Numbered from the stretch's first letter, positions 1 through 7,747 are shown. The stretch: 7,975 nt of DNA from Bacteroidales bacterium (GCA_026996635.1 JALWKH010000035.1:1-7975); one strand, 5' to 3'. Notes: generated by a model not told the origin, from the letters alone. Numbers and translations: made by a program.

Positions 1-35
1 GTACCAACTAAGAATATTATACTAATATTACGCAT
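1..35 (-). CDS. N-terminus of a probable exported or membrane protein (cut by the window edge)
   Basis: An ATG at 35-33 opens a frame that stays open to the left edge and encodes MRNISIIFLVG. A basic residue followed by a hydrophobic run fits the start of a signal peptide or membrane anchor. It begins 32 nt after the dnaE stop codon on the same strand, and I see no terminator hairpin in between, so co-transcription with dnaE is plausible. The leader is A-rich with no Shine-Dalgarno sequence, which is normal for Bacteroidota. Only 11 codons are visible, so the product cannot be identified and the start could be accidental. It does not look like thioredoxin, which I recall as a frequent dnaE neighbour in this phylum. 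Confidence 0.4.
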   Translation of the reverse strand, partial: MRNISIIFLVG

Positions 36-67
36 CGTTTTTTTATTATTTAAAGGTTATTTATTTT

Positions 68-3000
68 CTACTTAAACTTATATTTCACTCCGTATTCTTC
101 TAATTCTTTCAGGAATTTAATGAGTTCGGGCGTTGCGGCGAATGTTTTGTCCACATAGGCAAGGCGTAGTTTTTCGTTTCCGCCATTGTAAACCAGAAAG
201 TACAGCTTGATGCCGCCGTTTTTCATAGACTTCAGTTGCTTGAGTTTTTCGAGCAAATCTTCGTTTAGCGCATTTACGGGCAAGTAAATAAAGAGTTCCT
301 TGCTGAAGGTTTTTATAAATTCTTTCACCGGATCAATTCTGTCAACAACTACTCTTGCACTTTCCACATCTTTTTGGTTTTTAAAGTTTTCAATGTGGAA
401 CTCTATCGATACAACTTTATTTTCTATGCGGGACAAGTCGGTTAAGTTCAGCTTTTCGACATCATTAAAAATAGGAAAAACGTGTCTGTTTGAGTAATCT
501 TCCAAATCAAGGCTTACATAAACCTTGTCGTTGCGTGTTTTTTTCTTTTTCGCCTCGGTTACAAAAGCAAAAATGTGAAACCTCTTGTTTTTGTTTTCTT
601 CCACTTCTTCAAAAATCTCGAGCGTTTGGTTTGAGAATTCGTCAATCAGCGGTTTGTATTCATCAAGCGGATGGTCGGACAAATAAAGTCCCAGTTTGTT
701 TGCTTCTTTGCTGAGCTTGGTAACTTTATCCGGCTTTGAACATTGTTCGCTATCTTCGGGCAAATCGGGTCTTTTTACCATAACTTCCTCAACATCACCG
801 AACAGGGAAGTGCTTACCGATGCTTTGTTTTTTTGGAAGTTGTTGCTGTAATCTATCAATGCTTCAATGAAGGTTTGACCGTTGCTTCCCGGACAGAAAT
901 ATTTATACCTGTCTATGCCGAATCCGTCAAATGCACCTGCTTCTGCAAGTGCTTCAAGGTTTTTCTTGTTAACTATTTGTATTTTAACCCTTTCCACAAA
1001 GTCAAAAATATCTTTGTACTTACCGTTTCTTTCTCGTTCCTCGATTATTTCTTTGGCTGCGTTTTCGCCTACATCTTTTATGGCATTCAGACCAAAGCGA
1101 ATTTCGCCTTTTTCATTCAGTGAAAAATCTATACCGCTTTCGTTTACATCGGGTCCCAGAACTTTTATACCGTTGTGTTTGGCATCGCTGATAAATTTTT
1201 TAATGGAATCAATATCGCTTTTTGATTTGTTGAATACTGCCACATAAAATTCTGCAGGATAATGAGCTTTAAGGTAAGCCGTTTGATAAGCAATATAGGC
1301 ATAACAAGTGGAGTGCGATTTGTTGAATGCGTAGCGGGCGAATTTTTCCCAGTCGTTCCATATTTTTTCAAGGATTTTTTTGTCGTGTCCACGATCGATA
1401 GCTCCTTTCATAAACTCTTCTTTGAGTTTTGCCATAAGGTCTAGTTTCTTCTTCCCCATTGCCTTACGCAAAGTGTCGGCTTGCCCTTTAGTAAAACCCG
1501 CCAGCTCTTGCGAAAGTAACATAAGCTGCTCCTGATACACCGTAATACCGTAAGTTTCTTTCAGGTATTTTTCCATTACGGGAATATCGTAAGTAATCTT
1601 TTCTTTACCGAACTTCCTGTTGATGTAGTTGGGAATGTATTCCATTGGTCCCGGGCGGTACAAAGCGTTCATTGCAATTAAGTCTTCGAGCCGGTTGGGT
1701 TTGAGTTGCTTAAGGTATTTCCTCATACCGTCGCTTTCAAACTGGAACACCCCGACAGTGTTTCCTTTACTAAACAATTCGTAAGTTTTTTCATCATCCA
1801 GCGGTATTTTGTCAATATCCAAGTCGTGAGTTTTCTGTCTTGCAAGTCTTAAAGCGTGGCGGATAATGGTAAGTGTTTTTAAGCCGAGAAAGTCCATTTT
1901 GAGCATACCGCAAGCCTCTGCATCAGGACCTTCAAATTGGGTAACATTCAGTACCGTTTCGTCTTTTTCCTTTTTCAGCGGTATATAATTCCTCAAATCT
2001 TCCTTACCGATAATCACACCGCAGGCGTGTATGCCCGTTTGTCGCACAGAACCTTCCAGTTTTTCGGCAATTTCGAGCACTTTTGCAATTTCCTGCGATT
2101 GTTTCTTTTCGGCTTCAAACTCTTTAACATCCTTTATTTTTTGACCTACGCCCACCATTTTTGCCAATTTGTTGGCAATGGAAAGCGGCAGCCTCCTAAC
2201 CCTTGCAACATCACGAATAGCCATTTTTGCCGCCATTGTGCCGAATGTAATCAGGTGGGCTACATTATAATTACCGTATTTTTCTGCCACATACCTTAAC
2301 ACTTCATCACGCCCTTCGTCGTCAAAGTCCACATCAATATCAGGCAGGCTTATACGCTCGGGATTGAGGAATCTTTCGAACAGCAAACCGTACTTAATAG
2401 GGTCCATTTGCGTAATTTCAAGGCAATACGCTACTGCCGAACCTGCTGCACTTCCCCGTCCCGGACCAACGGACACTCCCATTTCGCGTGCCTTCTTTAT
2501 AAAATCCCAAACTATGATAAAGTAACCCGGATAGCCCATTCCTATGATTGTGTCCAATTCAAATTGAATCCTCTCGCGGACTTCATCACTCATATTTTCA
2601 CCGTAACGCTTTTTGGCTCCTTCCCAAACTATATGCCTCAAATAATCAGCGTCATTATCAAAACCTTCGGGCAGTGGGAAAGCAGGCATTATCGGGTCGT
2701 GATTGAGTTCAAACACTTCAACTTTGTCAACAATTTCTTGTGTGTTTTCCAGAGCTTCGGGAATGTCGCCGAACATTTCCAACATTTCGTCGGCTGTCTT
2801 CAGATATTCTTGTTGCGTGTATCTAAGCCTGTCATCATCATCAATAAACGATCCCGTGTTTGTTGCTATCAAGTGGTCGTGAGCTTCCGCATCTTCTTTG
2901 TTGGCAAAGTGCACATCGTTTGTGGCAATGAGTTTAATATTGTGCTTACGGGCAAGTTCTATCAATTTTTCATTTACGATTTTTTGGTTTTCGTAAACTT

Positions 3001-3556
3001 CGGCATCCTTACCCGGTACCTCCGATTTATGAAGCATCAACTCAAGGTAAAAATCATCACCGAAAAGTTCTTTGTATTTAAGCGTAAGTTGTTCTGCTTT
3101 TTCGTAATTTTTTTCAAGAATGGCTTGTGGTATTTCACCTGCGAGACAAGCACTGCCGGCAATAAGTCCTTCGTGGTATTTTTCAAGAAGTTCCCAGTCG
3201 ATACGCGGCTTAGAATAAAAGCCTTCGAGATAGCCGTCGGAAACCAGCCTTATCAGGTTTTTGTATCCTGTGGGGTTTTTTGCGAGCAGGATCAGGTGGT
3301 TATATTCCTTTTTGCCTTTAGTGCGGGTACGGTTGTGCCTGTCTGCGGCAAGGTACATTTCACAGCCGAGAATAGGTTTTATGCCGTGCTTTTTTGCAGC
3401 ATCGTGGAACTTCTTTATACCGAACATATTTCCGTGATCGGTAAGGGCAAGTGCTTCCATTCCGTTTTCAACGGCTTTTTTCACCAATGTTTCGGGAGAT
3501 GAAGCTCCGTCAAGTATGGAAAAATAACTGTGTACGTGTAGATGTGTGAATTTCAT
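68..3556 (-). CDS. dnaE: DNA polymerase III subunit alpha (replicative polymerase, DnaE type)
   Basis: This is the catalytic subunit of the chromosomal replicase, which extends DNA from primers in the cytoplasm together with the sliding clamp and clamp loader. The 1162-aa length is close to E. coli DnaE (1160 aa). Residues 1-280 form the PHP domain, with the metal-site set H7, H9, D16, H41, E66, H87, C137, D214 and H216 all present. The palm has GPGRGSAAGS (364-373), the acidic motif PDIDVDF (405-411) and KMDFLGL with D555. Finger motifs follow, including YQEQLML (674-680) and FNKSHSTCYAY (744-754). A helix-hairpin-helix region lies near 820-880. SLFG at 917-920 resembles the clamp-binding motif, but the usual glutamine is replaced by serine. 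An OB-fold spans about 990-1070 before a short C-terminal domain. The N-terminal PHP without an inserted exonuclease excludes PolC. ATG at 3556 begins the conserved MKFTHLHVHS. It is transcribed divergently from the baeRF gene. Confidence 0.98.
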   Translation of the reverse strand: MKFTHLHVHSYFSILDGASSPETLVKKAVENGMEALALTDHGNMFGIKKFHDAAKKHGIKPILGCEMYLAADRHNRTRTKGKKEYNHLILLAKNPTGYKNLIRLVSDGYLEGFYSKPRIDWELLEKYHEGLIAGSACLAGEIPQAILEKNYEKAEQLTLKYKELFGDDFYLELMLHKSEVPGKDAEVYENQKIVNEKLIELARKHNIKLIATNDVHFANKEDAEAHDHLIATNTGSFIDDDDRLRYTQQEYLKTADEMLEMFGDIPEALENTQEIVDKVEVFELNHDPIMPAFPLPEGFDNDADYLRHIVWEGAKKRYGENMSDEVRERIQFELDTIIGMGYPGYFIIVWDFIKKAREMGVSVGPGRGSAAGSAVAYCLEITQMDPIKYGLLFERFLNPERISLPDIDVDFDDEGRDEVLRYVAEKYGNYNVAHLITFGTMAAKMAIRDVARVRRLPLSIANKLAKMVGVGQKIKDVKEFEAEKKQSQEIAKVLEIAEKLEGSVRQTGIHACGVIIGKEDLRNYIPLKKEKDETVLNVTQFEGPDAEACGMLKMDFLGLKTLTIIRHALRLARQKTHDLDIDKIPLDDEKTYELFSKGNTVGVFQFESDGMRKYLKQLKPNRLEDLIAMNALYRPGPMEYIPNYINRKFGKEKITYDIPVMEKYLKETYGITVYQEQLMLLSQELAGFTKGQADTLRKAMGKKKLDLMAKLKEEFMKGAIDRGHDKKILEKIWNDWEKFARYAFNKSHSTCYAYIAYQTAYLKAHYPAEFYVAVFNKSKSDIDSIKKFISDAKHNGIKVLGPDVNESGIDFSLNEKGEIRFGLNAIKDVGENAAKEIIEERERNGKYKDIFDFVERVKIQIVNKKNLEALAEAGAFDGFGIDRYKYFCPGSNGQTFIEALIDYSNNFQKNKASVSTSLFGDVEEVMVKRPDLPEDSEQCSKPDKVTKLSKEANKLGLYLSDHPLDEYKPLIDEFSNQTLEIFEEVEENKNKRFHIFAFVTEAKKKKTRNDKVYVSLDLEDYSNRHVFPIFNDVEKLNLTDLSRIENKVVSIEFHIENFKNQKDVESARVVVDRIDPVKEFIKTFSKELFIYLPVNALNEDLLEKLKQLKSMKNGGIKLYFLVYNGGNEKLRLAYVDKTFAATPELIKFLKELEEYGVKYKFK

Positions 3557-3768
3557 AGTGCTTTAAATTTTTTACCAAAATTAAAGTTTTTGTCCTCTCC
3601 CGGAAAAAATTGAAAGGTATTTCTATGAACAAATTACAACGACTTTTTATGTGTATGTTGATAAAAATGCGAAAATATTGCAGAATACAAAAGTTAAAGG
3701 AGACAAAATGTCCGATAATTTTCCTGTGGTATTTTTTTTGATTAAATTTACGGAAAAAAATAAAGGTT
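3557..3768. other. Divergent intergenic region between dnaE and the baeRF gene
   Basis: This AT-rich region of 212 bp separates two divergently transcribed genes. The dnaE promoter lies at its left end. For the plus strand I find only a weak -7-like TAAATTTA (3743-3750), with no TTG at the right distance. A strong Shine-Dalgarno-like AGGAG (3698-3702) sits 5 nt before an ATG at 3708, but that ATG opens a 52-codon frame that is out of phase with the baeRF gene and overlaps its start. I do not call this frame as a gene. The baeRF start itself has an A-rich leader with AAAGG just before the ATG. Confidence 0.5.
3576..3609 (-). promoter_or_regulatory. Probable dnaE promoter, Bacteroidota type
   Basis: Read on the minus strand, TAATTTTG (3583-3576) matches the Bacteroidota -7 consensus TAnnTTTG exactly. 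It is preceded after 19 bp by TTTTTTC (3609-3603), a one-base variant of the -33 TTTG element. The spacing is the expected one. Transcription would start roughly 7 nt downstream, giving a leader of only about 10-15 nt before the dnaE ATG. This is pattern matching to the known primary sigma factor consensus, without experimental support. Confidence 0.6.
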
Positions 3769-4875
3769 ATGAGAAATTTAGAAAACAAAGCACTTACATT
3801 ACAAGAAAAGTTGGTAGAACTGTTAAGGGTAAAGGAAGAACCGGCTGTTTCTATCATCTTATATAATGAAGCACCGAGTCCGAGAAACGAAAAATTCCAA
3901 ATTGCGCTGAAAGATGCCATAAAAGAAGCGGTAAAAAAACTTGAAGAACAAGGCTATGACAAAAGACTTGTGCGTGAGTTGGAAGAAAAGATGACCAAAC
4001 TCGAAGAAAAGGTTTATTATGAAAATATCTCCAAATCTCTGGTAATGTTTGTATCTCCTCATTACGAGGAAATTTTGGATATACCGTTCAAAGTTGAAAA
4101 CAAGATAATCGTTGATAATTCTTTCGAAACACGTGATTTGCTCCGTACTGTAAACAGGCTGTTTAAATACGATGTTATACTGTTAAGCAAGAAAAAAACA
4201 AGGTTTTTCAACGGATTTCACGATGTTTTGATGGAAATACCCAATTCGGATATTCCCGAAGGAATGGAATTTTACCTTGAAAGCAGGGTAAATATGAAAG
4301 ATGATCCTGGTAAGGCGGAATCCGAAGCTATGAGGCTTTATGTACTGGATGTTGACAAGTTTTTGAGAACTTACACAGATATGCACACTCCTTTGATTGT
4401 AATAGGAGACAAAAAGCTTGTTTCATACTTCAAAAACAATACGAAAAGACCTGCCAAGATTTTGGATGAAATATACGGAAGTTACGATGATGCAAGATTA
4501 AGCGAAATAGAAAAGAAAGTTACCGAAAAACTTCAAGAATACATTTCAAAGCGTGACGACGAACTTCTTGAAAGGGTTCAACCGGATATCGACAGATACA
4601 GCTATGTTTCGGGACTTCAAGAAGCTTGGGAAATAGCGGCAATGAAAGAAGCCCGCATTATGCTTGTTGAACAAGGATACAAAGTTGAAGGATACAGCAT
4701 AAACAACGGACTGTTCTTGGTATTTGACAAGCCCGAAAACGGAGAATATGAATATCATGCCGATGTTGTTGACGATTTGGCCGAAATGGTATTGTTGCAA
4801 GGTGGTGAAGTTTATTTCCTCTCACCCGGCAAACTTGAAAAATATGATAAGATATTGATAACAACGAGGGTTTAA
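3769..4875 (+). CDS. baeRF-type (bacterial aeRF1/Pelota-like) protein, probable Balon-related ribosome hibernation factor
   Basis: The 368-aa soluble protein has the three-part layout of bacterial homologues of archaeo-eukaryotic release factor 1. Residues 26-60 (AVSIILYNEAPSPRN onward) match the baeRF opening, normally 'vSlYlPt', followed by a helix. A coiled helical segment (60-82) precedes the strand LVMFVSPHYEEILDIPF (91-107). The segment FETRDLLRTVNRLFKYDVILLSKKKTRFFNG (119-149, with gaps in conservation) is the typical core. The C-terminal 285-368 resembles the L7Ae-like third domain and contains GGEVYFL (345-351). There is no GGQ peptide-release motif, so peptidyl-tRNA hydrolysis is unlikely. 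Balon, a relative from Psychrobacter, binds the ribosomal A site of idle ribosomes with EF-Tu; a similar role here is inference from family. It shares no operon with neighbours: dnaE is divergent and the receptor gene convergent. Assignment to the superfamily is fairly sure, the exact function is not. Confidence 0.75.
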   Translation: MRNLENKALTLQEKLVELLRVKEEPAVSIILYNEAPSPRNEKFQIALKDAIKEAVKKLEEQGYDKRLVRELEEKMTKLEEKVYYENISKSLVMFVSPHYEEILDIPFKVENKIIVDNSFETRDLLRTVNRLFKYDVILLSKKKTRFFNGFHDVLMEIPNSDIPEGMEFYLESRVNMKDDPGKAESEAMRLYVLDVDKFLRTYTDMHTPLIVIGDKKLVSYFKNNTKRPAKILDEIYGSYDDARLSEIEKKVTEKLQEYISKRDDELLERVQPDIDRYSYVSGLQEAWEIAAMKEARIMLVEQGYKVEGYSINNGLFLVFDKPENGEYEYHADVVDDLAEMVLLQGGEVYFLSPGKLEKYDKILITTRV

Positions 4876-4903
4876 TCTGTCTCGGGCTTTATCCTATCTT
4901 TGC

Positions 4904-4946
4904 AAAAAAGGAGGCTTGCCAAATGGGGCAAATCTCCTTTTGTATT
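4904..4946. terminator. Bidirectional intrinsic terminator between convergent genes
   Basis: AAAAGGAG (4906-4913) pairs with CTCCTTTT (4934-4941). After a 2x2 internal loop, TTGCC (4916-4920) pairs with GGCAA (4927-4931), leaving a 6-nt loop. On the plus strand the stem runs into TTTTGTATTT; on the minus strand it runs into six T residues. It lies 31 nt after the stop of the baeRF gene and 22 nt after the stop of the receptor gene, so it can end both transcripts. Confidence 0.85.
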
Positions 4947-4962
4947 TATAAGCTATCGGGTG

Positions 4963-7104
4963 TTAAAATTTAACGACCAGATTTACAAAGAATTCCCTAC
5001 CCGGTCCGGGTTGATATGAATTGCCGTCGGGATCGGGTTCGGTAAAAGCAATATAGTTTTCGTTTGCAATATTTCTAACCGACAAACTTAATTCACCGTT
5101 AATATTCTTAATCTGCCAGTCGTATGCTGCTTTGGCATTGAATAAAGTATAACCTTTTTGCCAATTTTGGTAAACTGCAGGATCTAATTTGCCGAAGTAA
5201 GCATCTGGGTCTGTGTAAATAGCCCATTCAGACTGGTAATTTGTACTTATGCCGAATTTGAAATTTTTGTTTATCCTGTATTTTAGTTCGGCAAACAGTT
5301 GATGTTTCGGGCAGTTCGGCAAGTATTGTCCGCTTTGTGGAGGTTTTGTAAGAACATAATTCGTATCCGTGTAAATAGGGTCTATTTGTGCGGAAGTATA
5401 TCTGAAGTCGGAATAAGTATAAGCTATTTGCAAATTCAAATTACGCAAAATGTTCACCGAAAAATATGTTTCCAATCCGTAACGCCTGCTATTGCCTGCA
5501 TTACCGTAAAAAACTTCCTGGTTGCCGCGCCCCGATTGTTTAAACCTGAAAAAATCATTTGTTGTGTACATCAAAAAGCCTGTTATGTCGTAATACATCT
5601 TTTTAAACAATGTGCCCCTTGTTCCTGCTTCGTAACATTCCGAAGTAGCAGGTTTCAGATGGGTGTTAAAACCTGAATACCCCACCGGATTAGATGCCAA
5701 TTCTTCTACAGACGGCGGCAAAAAACCTTGACTGTAGTTGGCAAACACGGTAATTGCATCCGATACATTATAACTTATGCCTGTTCTAAAAGTTGTGTGT
5801 GTAAAATCCATATCGGTTGTGGCTGTATCAATACCCAACATTTTGTTTGTCAGCTTGTTGTAGATGTTATCCTGCCTGATATTTGCTATAAAGTTGAATT
5901 TGTCGAGTTCAAATCTGTAGAAAGCATACACGCCTGTGCTATATTGATTTATCAGGTTGTTTGCCAGCAGTGAATCTGTTTCGATATTTGTTTCGTCTGT
6001 GCTTTCTACGCGGTTGGTATCAGGTGCACTTTGCAATTTGTATAAATTGATTTTTTGGAATTTCACATCGCTGCCGAAGCCGAAATGATGCGTTATGTTA
6101 TTTTGTTTGAATGAGATGTTATATTGCAATCCTAATCCCGGGTCCGTGTAATTTCTGTACCCTGCATATTTGTTGCTGGTCTCTTTGTACTTCCATGTTC
6201 TATAGTAAGCGTAAGCTTTTATGCTTTGTGAATTGTTTATTTTGTAGTTTCCTGTTATTCCCCAAGTAGTCCTGTTGGTCTTTAGGTATTCGTTATAAGG
6301 GTTGGCATCGGGATTTGCTTGCCTTGGATTACTCAATTGACTTAGGTTTAAGCCTTCGGGGTTTTGGTGGAAATAATCTGTATGGGAAATTATTTGTGTC
6401 AATTTTAATTTTTCCGAAGGTGTGAAATTCAGTTTTTCATAAATGTTATTGGCCCAAAATGCTTGGTGGTCTCTGAATCCGTTTCCTGCCGAATGTGATA
6501 TGTTTACATTGTAATTGATTGAATTTGAAGTTCCGCCGATTTCCGCCAGTGTTTTACGAAAACCATATGATCCGAAATGTTGGCTGATTTTTACTCCCAA
6601 TGGTTTTTGGGGTCCGTTATCGGTAATAATATTTATTACACCGGCTGCAGCACCGCTTCCGTACATACTTGCTGCGGGACCTCTTATCACTTCTATTCTC
6701 TTTACGTTTTCCCAATCTACATCAAATAGGTCGGGATCAAACCCTGATGGGTCATTAAGCGGAATTCCGTCCAACAAAACCCCTATTCCGCGGAGTCCTT
6801 TTTCTGTCAATATACCTTGCCCGCGAATTGATATGTGTACACGTTCGCCGTCATGCGGATTTTCCACCCTCACTCCGGGGACAAGACTTAACGCTTCATC
6901 TGCCGCTATAGATTTAGGCATAAAATTGAGTTCGTTTTGCGATACCAAAGAAATAGCACCGGGATTATTTTTAATTTTTATGGGTGTTCTGTTTGCCGTT
7001 ATTACTATCTCATTGAGTTTCTTAACAGTATCTTGTTTCGTGTTTTGTGCTTTTAAGTCATAAATGCTGAAAAACACTAAAATTATGTATATAAACTTTT
7101 TCAT
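4963..7104 (-). CDS. TonB-dependent outer-membrane receptor, FecA-like, probably for a metal chelate
   Basis: The product is an outer-membrane gated channel that imports a bound ligand using TonB/ExbBD energy. At 713 aa it has the usual size for receptors without an added N-terminal carboxypeptidase-like domain. A signal peptide (1-19, ending KA, then Q20) is followed by the TonB box region NEIVITANRT (31-40). The plug covers about 45-165, with ISIRGQG (91-97), LLDGIPLNDPSGF (110-122), IEVIRGPAASMYGSGAAAG (137-155) and VINIIT (156-161). The remainder is a 22-strand-type barrel with a late conserved KHQLFAELKYR (600-610) and LSVRNIANENY (674-684), ending in the terminal phenylalanine needed for barrel assembly. 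The plug most resembles iron(III)-dicitrate and siderophore receptors, but the substrate cannot be read from sequence. No Fur-like box is recognisable upstream. It lies 151 bp downstream of a small membrane protein on the same strand, probably one unit, with inverted repeats in between. Confidence 0.93.
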   Translation of the reverse strand: MKKFIYIILVFFSIYDLKAQNTKQDTVKKLNEIVITANRTPIKIKNNPGAISLVSQNELNFMPKSIAADEALSLVPGVRVENPHDGERVHISIRGQGILTEKGLRGIGVLLDGIPLNDPSGFDPDLFDVDWENVKRIEVIRGPAASMYGSGAAAGVINIITDNGPQKPLGVKISQHFGSYGFRKTLAEIGGTSNSINYNVNISHSAGNGFRDHQAFWANNIYEKLNFTPSEKLKLTQIISHTDYFHQNPEGLNLSQLSNPRQANPDANPYNEYLKTNRTTWGITGNYKINNSQSIKAYAYYRTWKYKETSNKYAGYRNYTDPGLGLQYNISFKQNNITHHFGFGSDVKFQKINLYKLQSAPDTNRVESTDETNIETDSLLANNLINQYSTGVYAFYRFELDKFNFIANIRQDNIYNKLTNKMLGIDTATTDMDFTHTTFRTGISYNVSDAITVFANYSQGFLPPSVEELASNPVGYSGFNTHLKPATSECYEAGTRGTLFKKMYYDITGFLMYTTNDFFRFKQSGRGNQEVFYGNAGNSRRYGLETYFSVNILRNLNLQIAYTYSDFRYTSAQIDPIYTDTNYVLTKPPQSGQYLPNCPKHQLFAELKYRINKNFKFGISTNYQSEWAIYTDPDAYFGKLDPAVYQNWQKGYTLFNAKAAYDWQIKNINGELSLSVRNIANENYIAFTEPDPDGNSYQPGPGREFFVNLVVKF

Positions 7105-7255
7105 TTTCCAATAGTTTTAAATAACATTAATAAATTGATTTACAATAAATAGAATTACACTTTTGCGTAAAAACAATAAATTGGCAAAAGTGCTTTTGCA
7201 AATTGGGGGACAGAAATAAAACTTCTGCCGGATAAAAATTGATATTTTGCTACAA
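7105..7255 (-). other. Receptor leader region between the small membrane protein and the TonB-dependent receptor
   Basis: This 151-bp AT-rich gap has no open frame of note. It contains the nested inverted repeats at 7158-7204 and, nearer the upstream gene, a small 5-bp hairpin CAGAA/TTCTG (about 7211-7227). I find no exact TAnnTTTG promoter for the receptor and no hairpin followed by a clear U-run. Both read-through from the upstream gene and a separate promoter remain possible. Confidence 0.5.
7158..7204. repeat. Nested inverted repeats in the receptor leader (possible operator or switching hairpin)
   Basis: CACTTTTGC (7158-7166) is perfectly complementary to GCAAAAGTG (7184-7192), with a 17-nt loop. 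The second arm also forms a near-palindrome with the DNA to its right: 12-bp arms 7179-7190 and 7193-7204, separated by TG, with one mismatch and a perfect inner GCAAAAG/CTTTTGC. The middle segment can therefore pair with either flank but not both. In the minus-strand transcript it lies 54-98 nt before the receptor start codon. It could be a protein-binding site with three half sites or an RNA switch or attenuator; the 2-nt loop of the shorter pairing argues for a DNA operator. No long U-tract follows, so a simple terminator is less likely. Confidence 0.55.
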
Positions 7256-7747
7256 TTAAGCTTGTGGCGGTGGTGTGTCTAAATCATCATAGACAGAAGT
7301 GTAAAATTTAGCGGGGATAATAAAAATAACCTTACTTTCAGTTAAATTTCCGTAAAAAGCGTGGCTCTCCGGTATATATTGCATTGAAATAATCTTAACT
7401 ATAATTTTTAAAGAATTTTTATGGTCTCTATTTGTTCTTGTGAAATTGTCAATAAGTTGCTTTTCTTTGGTGTCGTCTATACAATAGAATATGGTTTTAT
7501 TCCCTTTTTTTGCTGTGTAAACAATGTCATACATGTGAAAGTTAAGCGAAAATTCTTTGACCGGTTCAATCCATTTTATGGCTTTATTGATCGCATCAAC
7601 GGCAATTAAAGCATCTTTGTAAATACCTTCCGTAATACTGTGTTTTACTTCTGCTTTTACTCGATATTGCAGAAGTTTGAAATACCAAAATGAAAGTAAG
7701 TTCACCAGAGTTAAAAGCAATAATATAAAAGCAGATACCTTTTTCAT
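7256..7747 (-). CDS. Small membrane-anchored protein of unknown function next to a TonB-dependent receptor
   Basis: I cannot give this 163-aa protein a name or function. A single hydrophobic segment (about 4-23) after MKK suggests an inner-membrane anchor or uncleaved signal, with the rest in the periplasm. The soluble part has a W-x-E-x-x-K-E-F motif (59-66: WIEPVKEF), then MYD (72-74), a single cysteine C89 in FYCIDD, and a proline-rich end TPPPQA. Short Bacteroidota proteins with this layout, a hydrophobic N-terminus and a C-terminal PP(P) motif, are often encoded beside TonB-dependent receptors as far as I recall, which matches the location here; a part in metal or nutrient uptake is inference. 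I chose the ATG at 7747 over the GTG one codon earlier (7750), because Bacteroidota strongly prefer ATG and MKK is the usual signal-peptide start. The receptor gene follows 151 bp downstream. Confidence 0.75.
   Translation of the reverse strand: MKKVSAFILLLLTLVNLLSFWYFKLLQYRVKAEVKHSITEGIYKDALIAVDAINKAIKWIEPVKEFSLNFHMYDIVYTAKKGNKTIFYCIDDTKEKQLIDNFTRTNRDHKNSLKIIVKIISMQYIPESHAFYGNLTESKVIFIIPAKFYTSVYDDLDTPPPQA

Noticed and set aside
13..29. AATATTA/TAATATT inverted repeat near the left edge
   Set aside because: Short, pure A/T, inside the first codons of the edge gene; expected by chance in this base composition and lacking terminator features.
2408..3502. Long plus-strand open frame (364 codons) opposite dnaE
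   Set aside because: It lies entirely antisense to well-conserved dnaE codons, and its translation has low-complexity, F/C/V-rich composition with no recognisable motif: a shadow frame.
3510..3920. Minus-strand open frame crossing the dnaE/baeRF intergenic region
   Set aside because: It overlaps the dnaE start and the conserved N-terminal part of the baeRF gene, and its protein is F/I/N-rich without motifs.
4801..4812. Possible GGQ peptide-release motif in the baeRF-type protein
   Set aside because: The local sequence reads Q-G-G-E, not G-G-Q, and sits in the C-terminal domain, not the central one.
6515..7063. Plus-strand open frame (182 codons) opposite the receptor plug domain
   Set aside because: It is antisense to the conserved TonB box and plug motifs of the receptor, with no family resemblance of its own.
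7105..7255. Fur box or exact TAnnTTTG promoter for the receptor
   Set aside because: I found no 19-bp GATAAT-type palindrome and no exact -7 element on the minus strand here.
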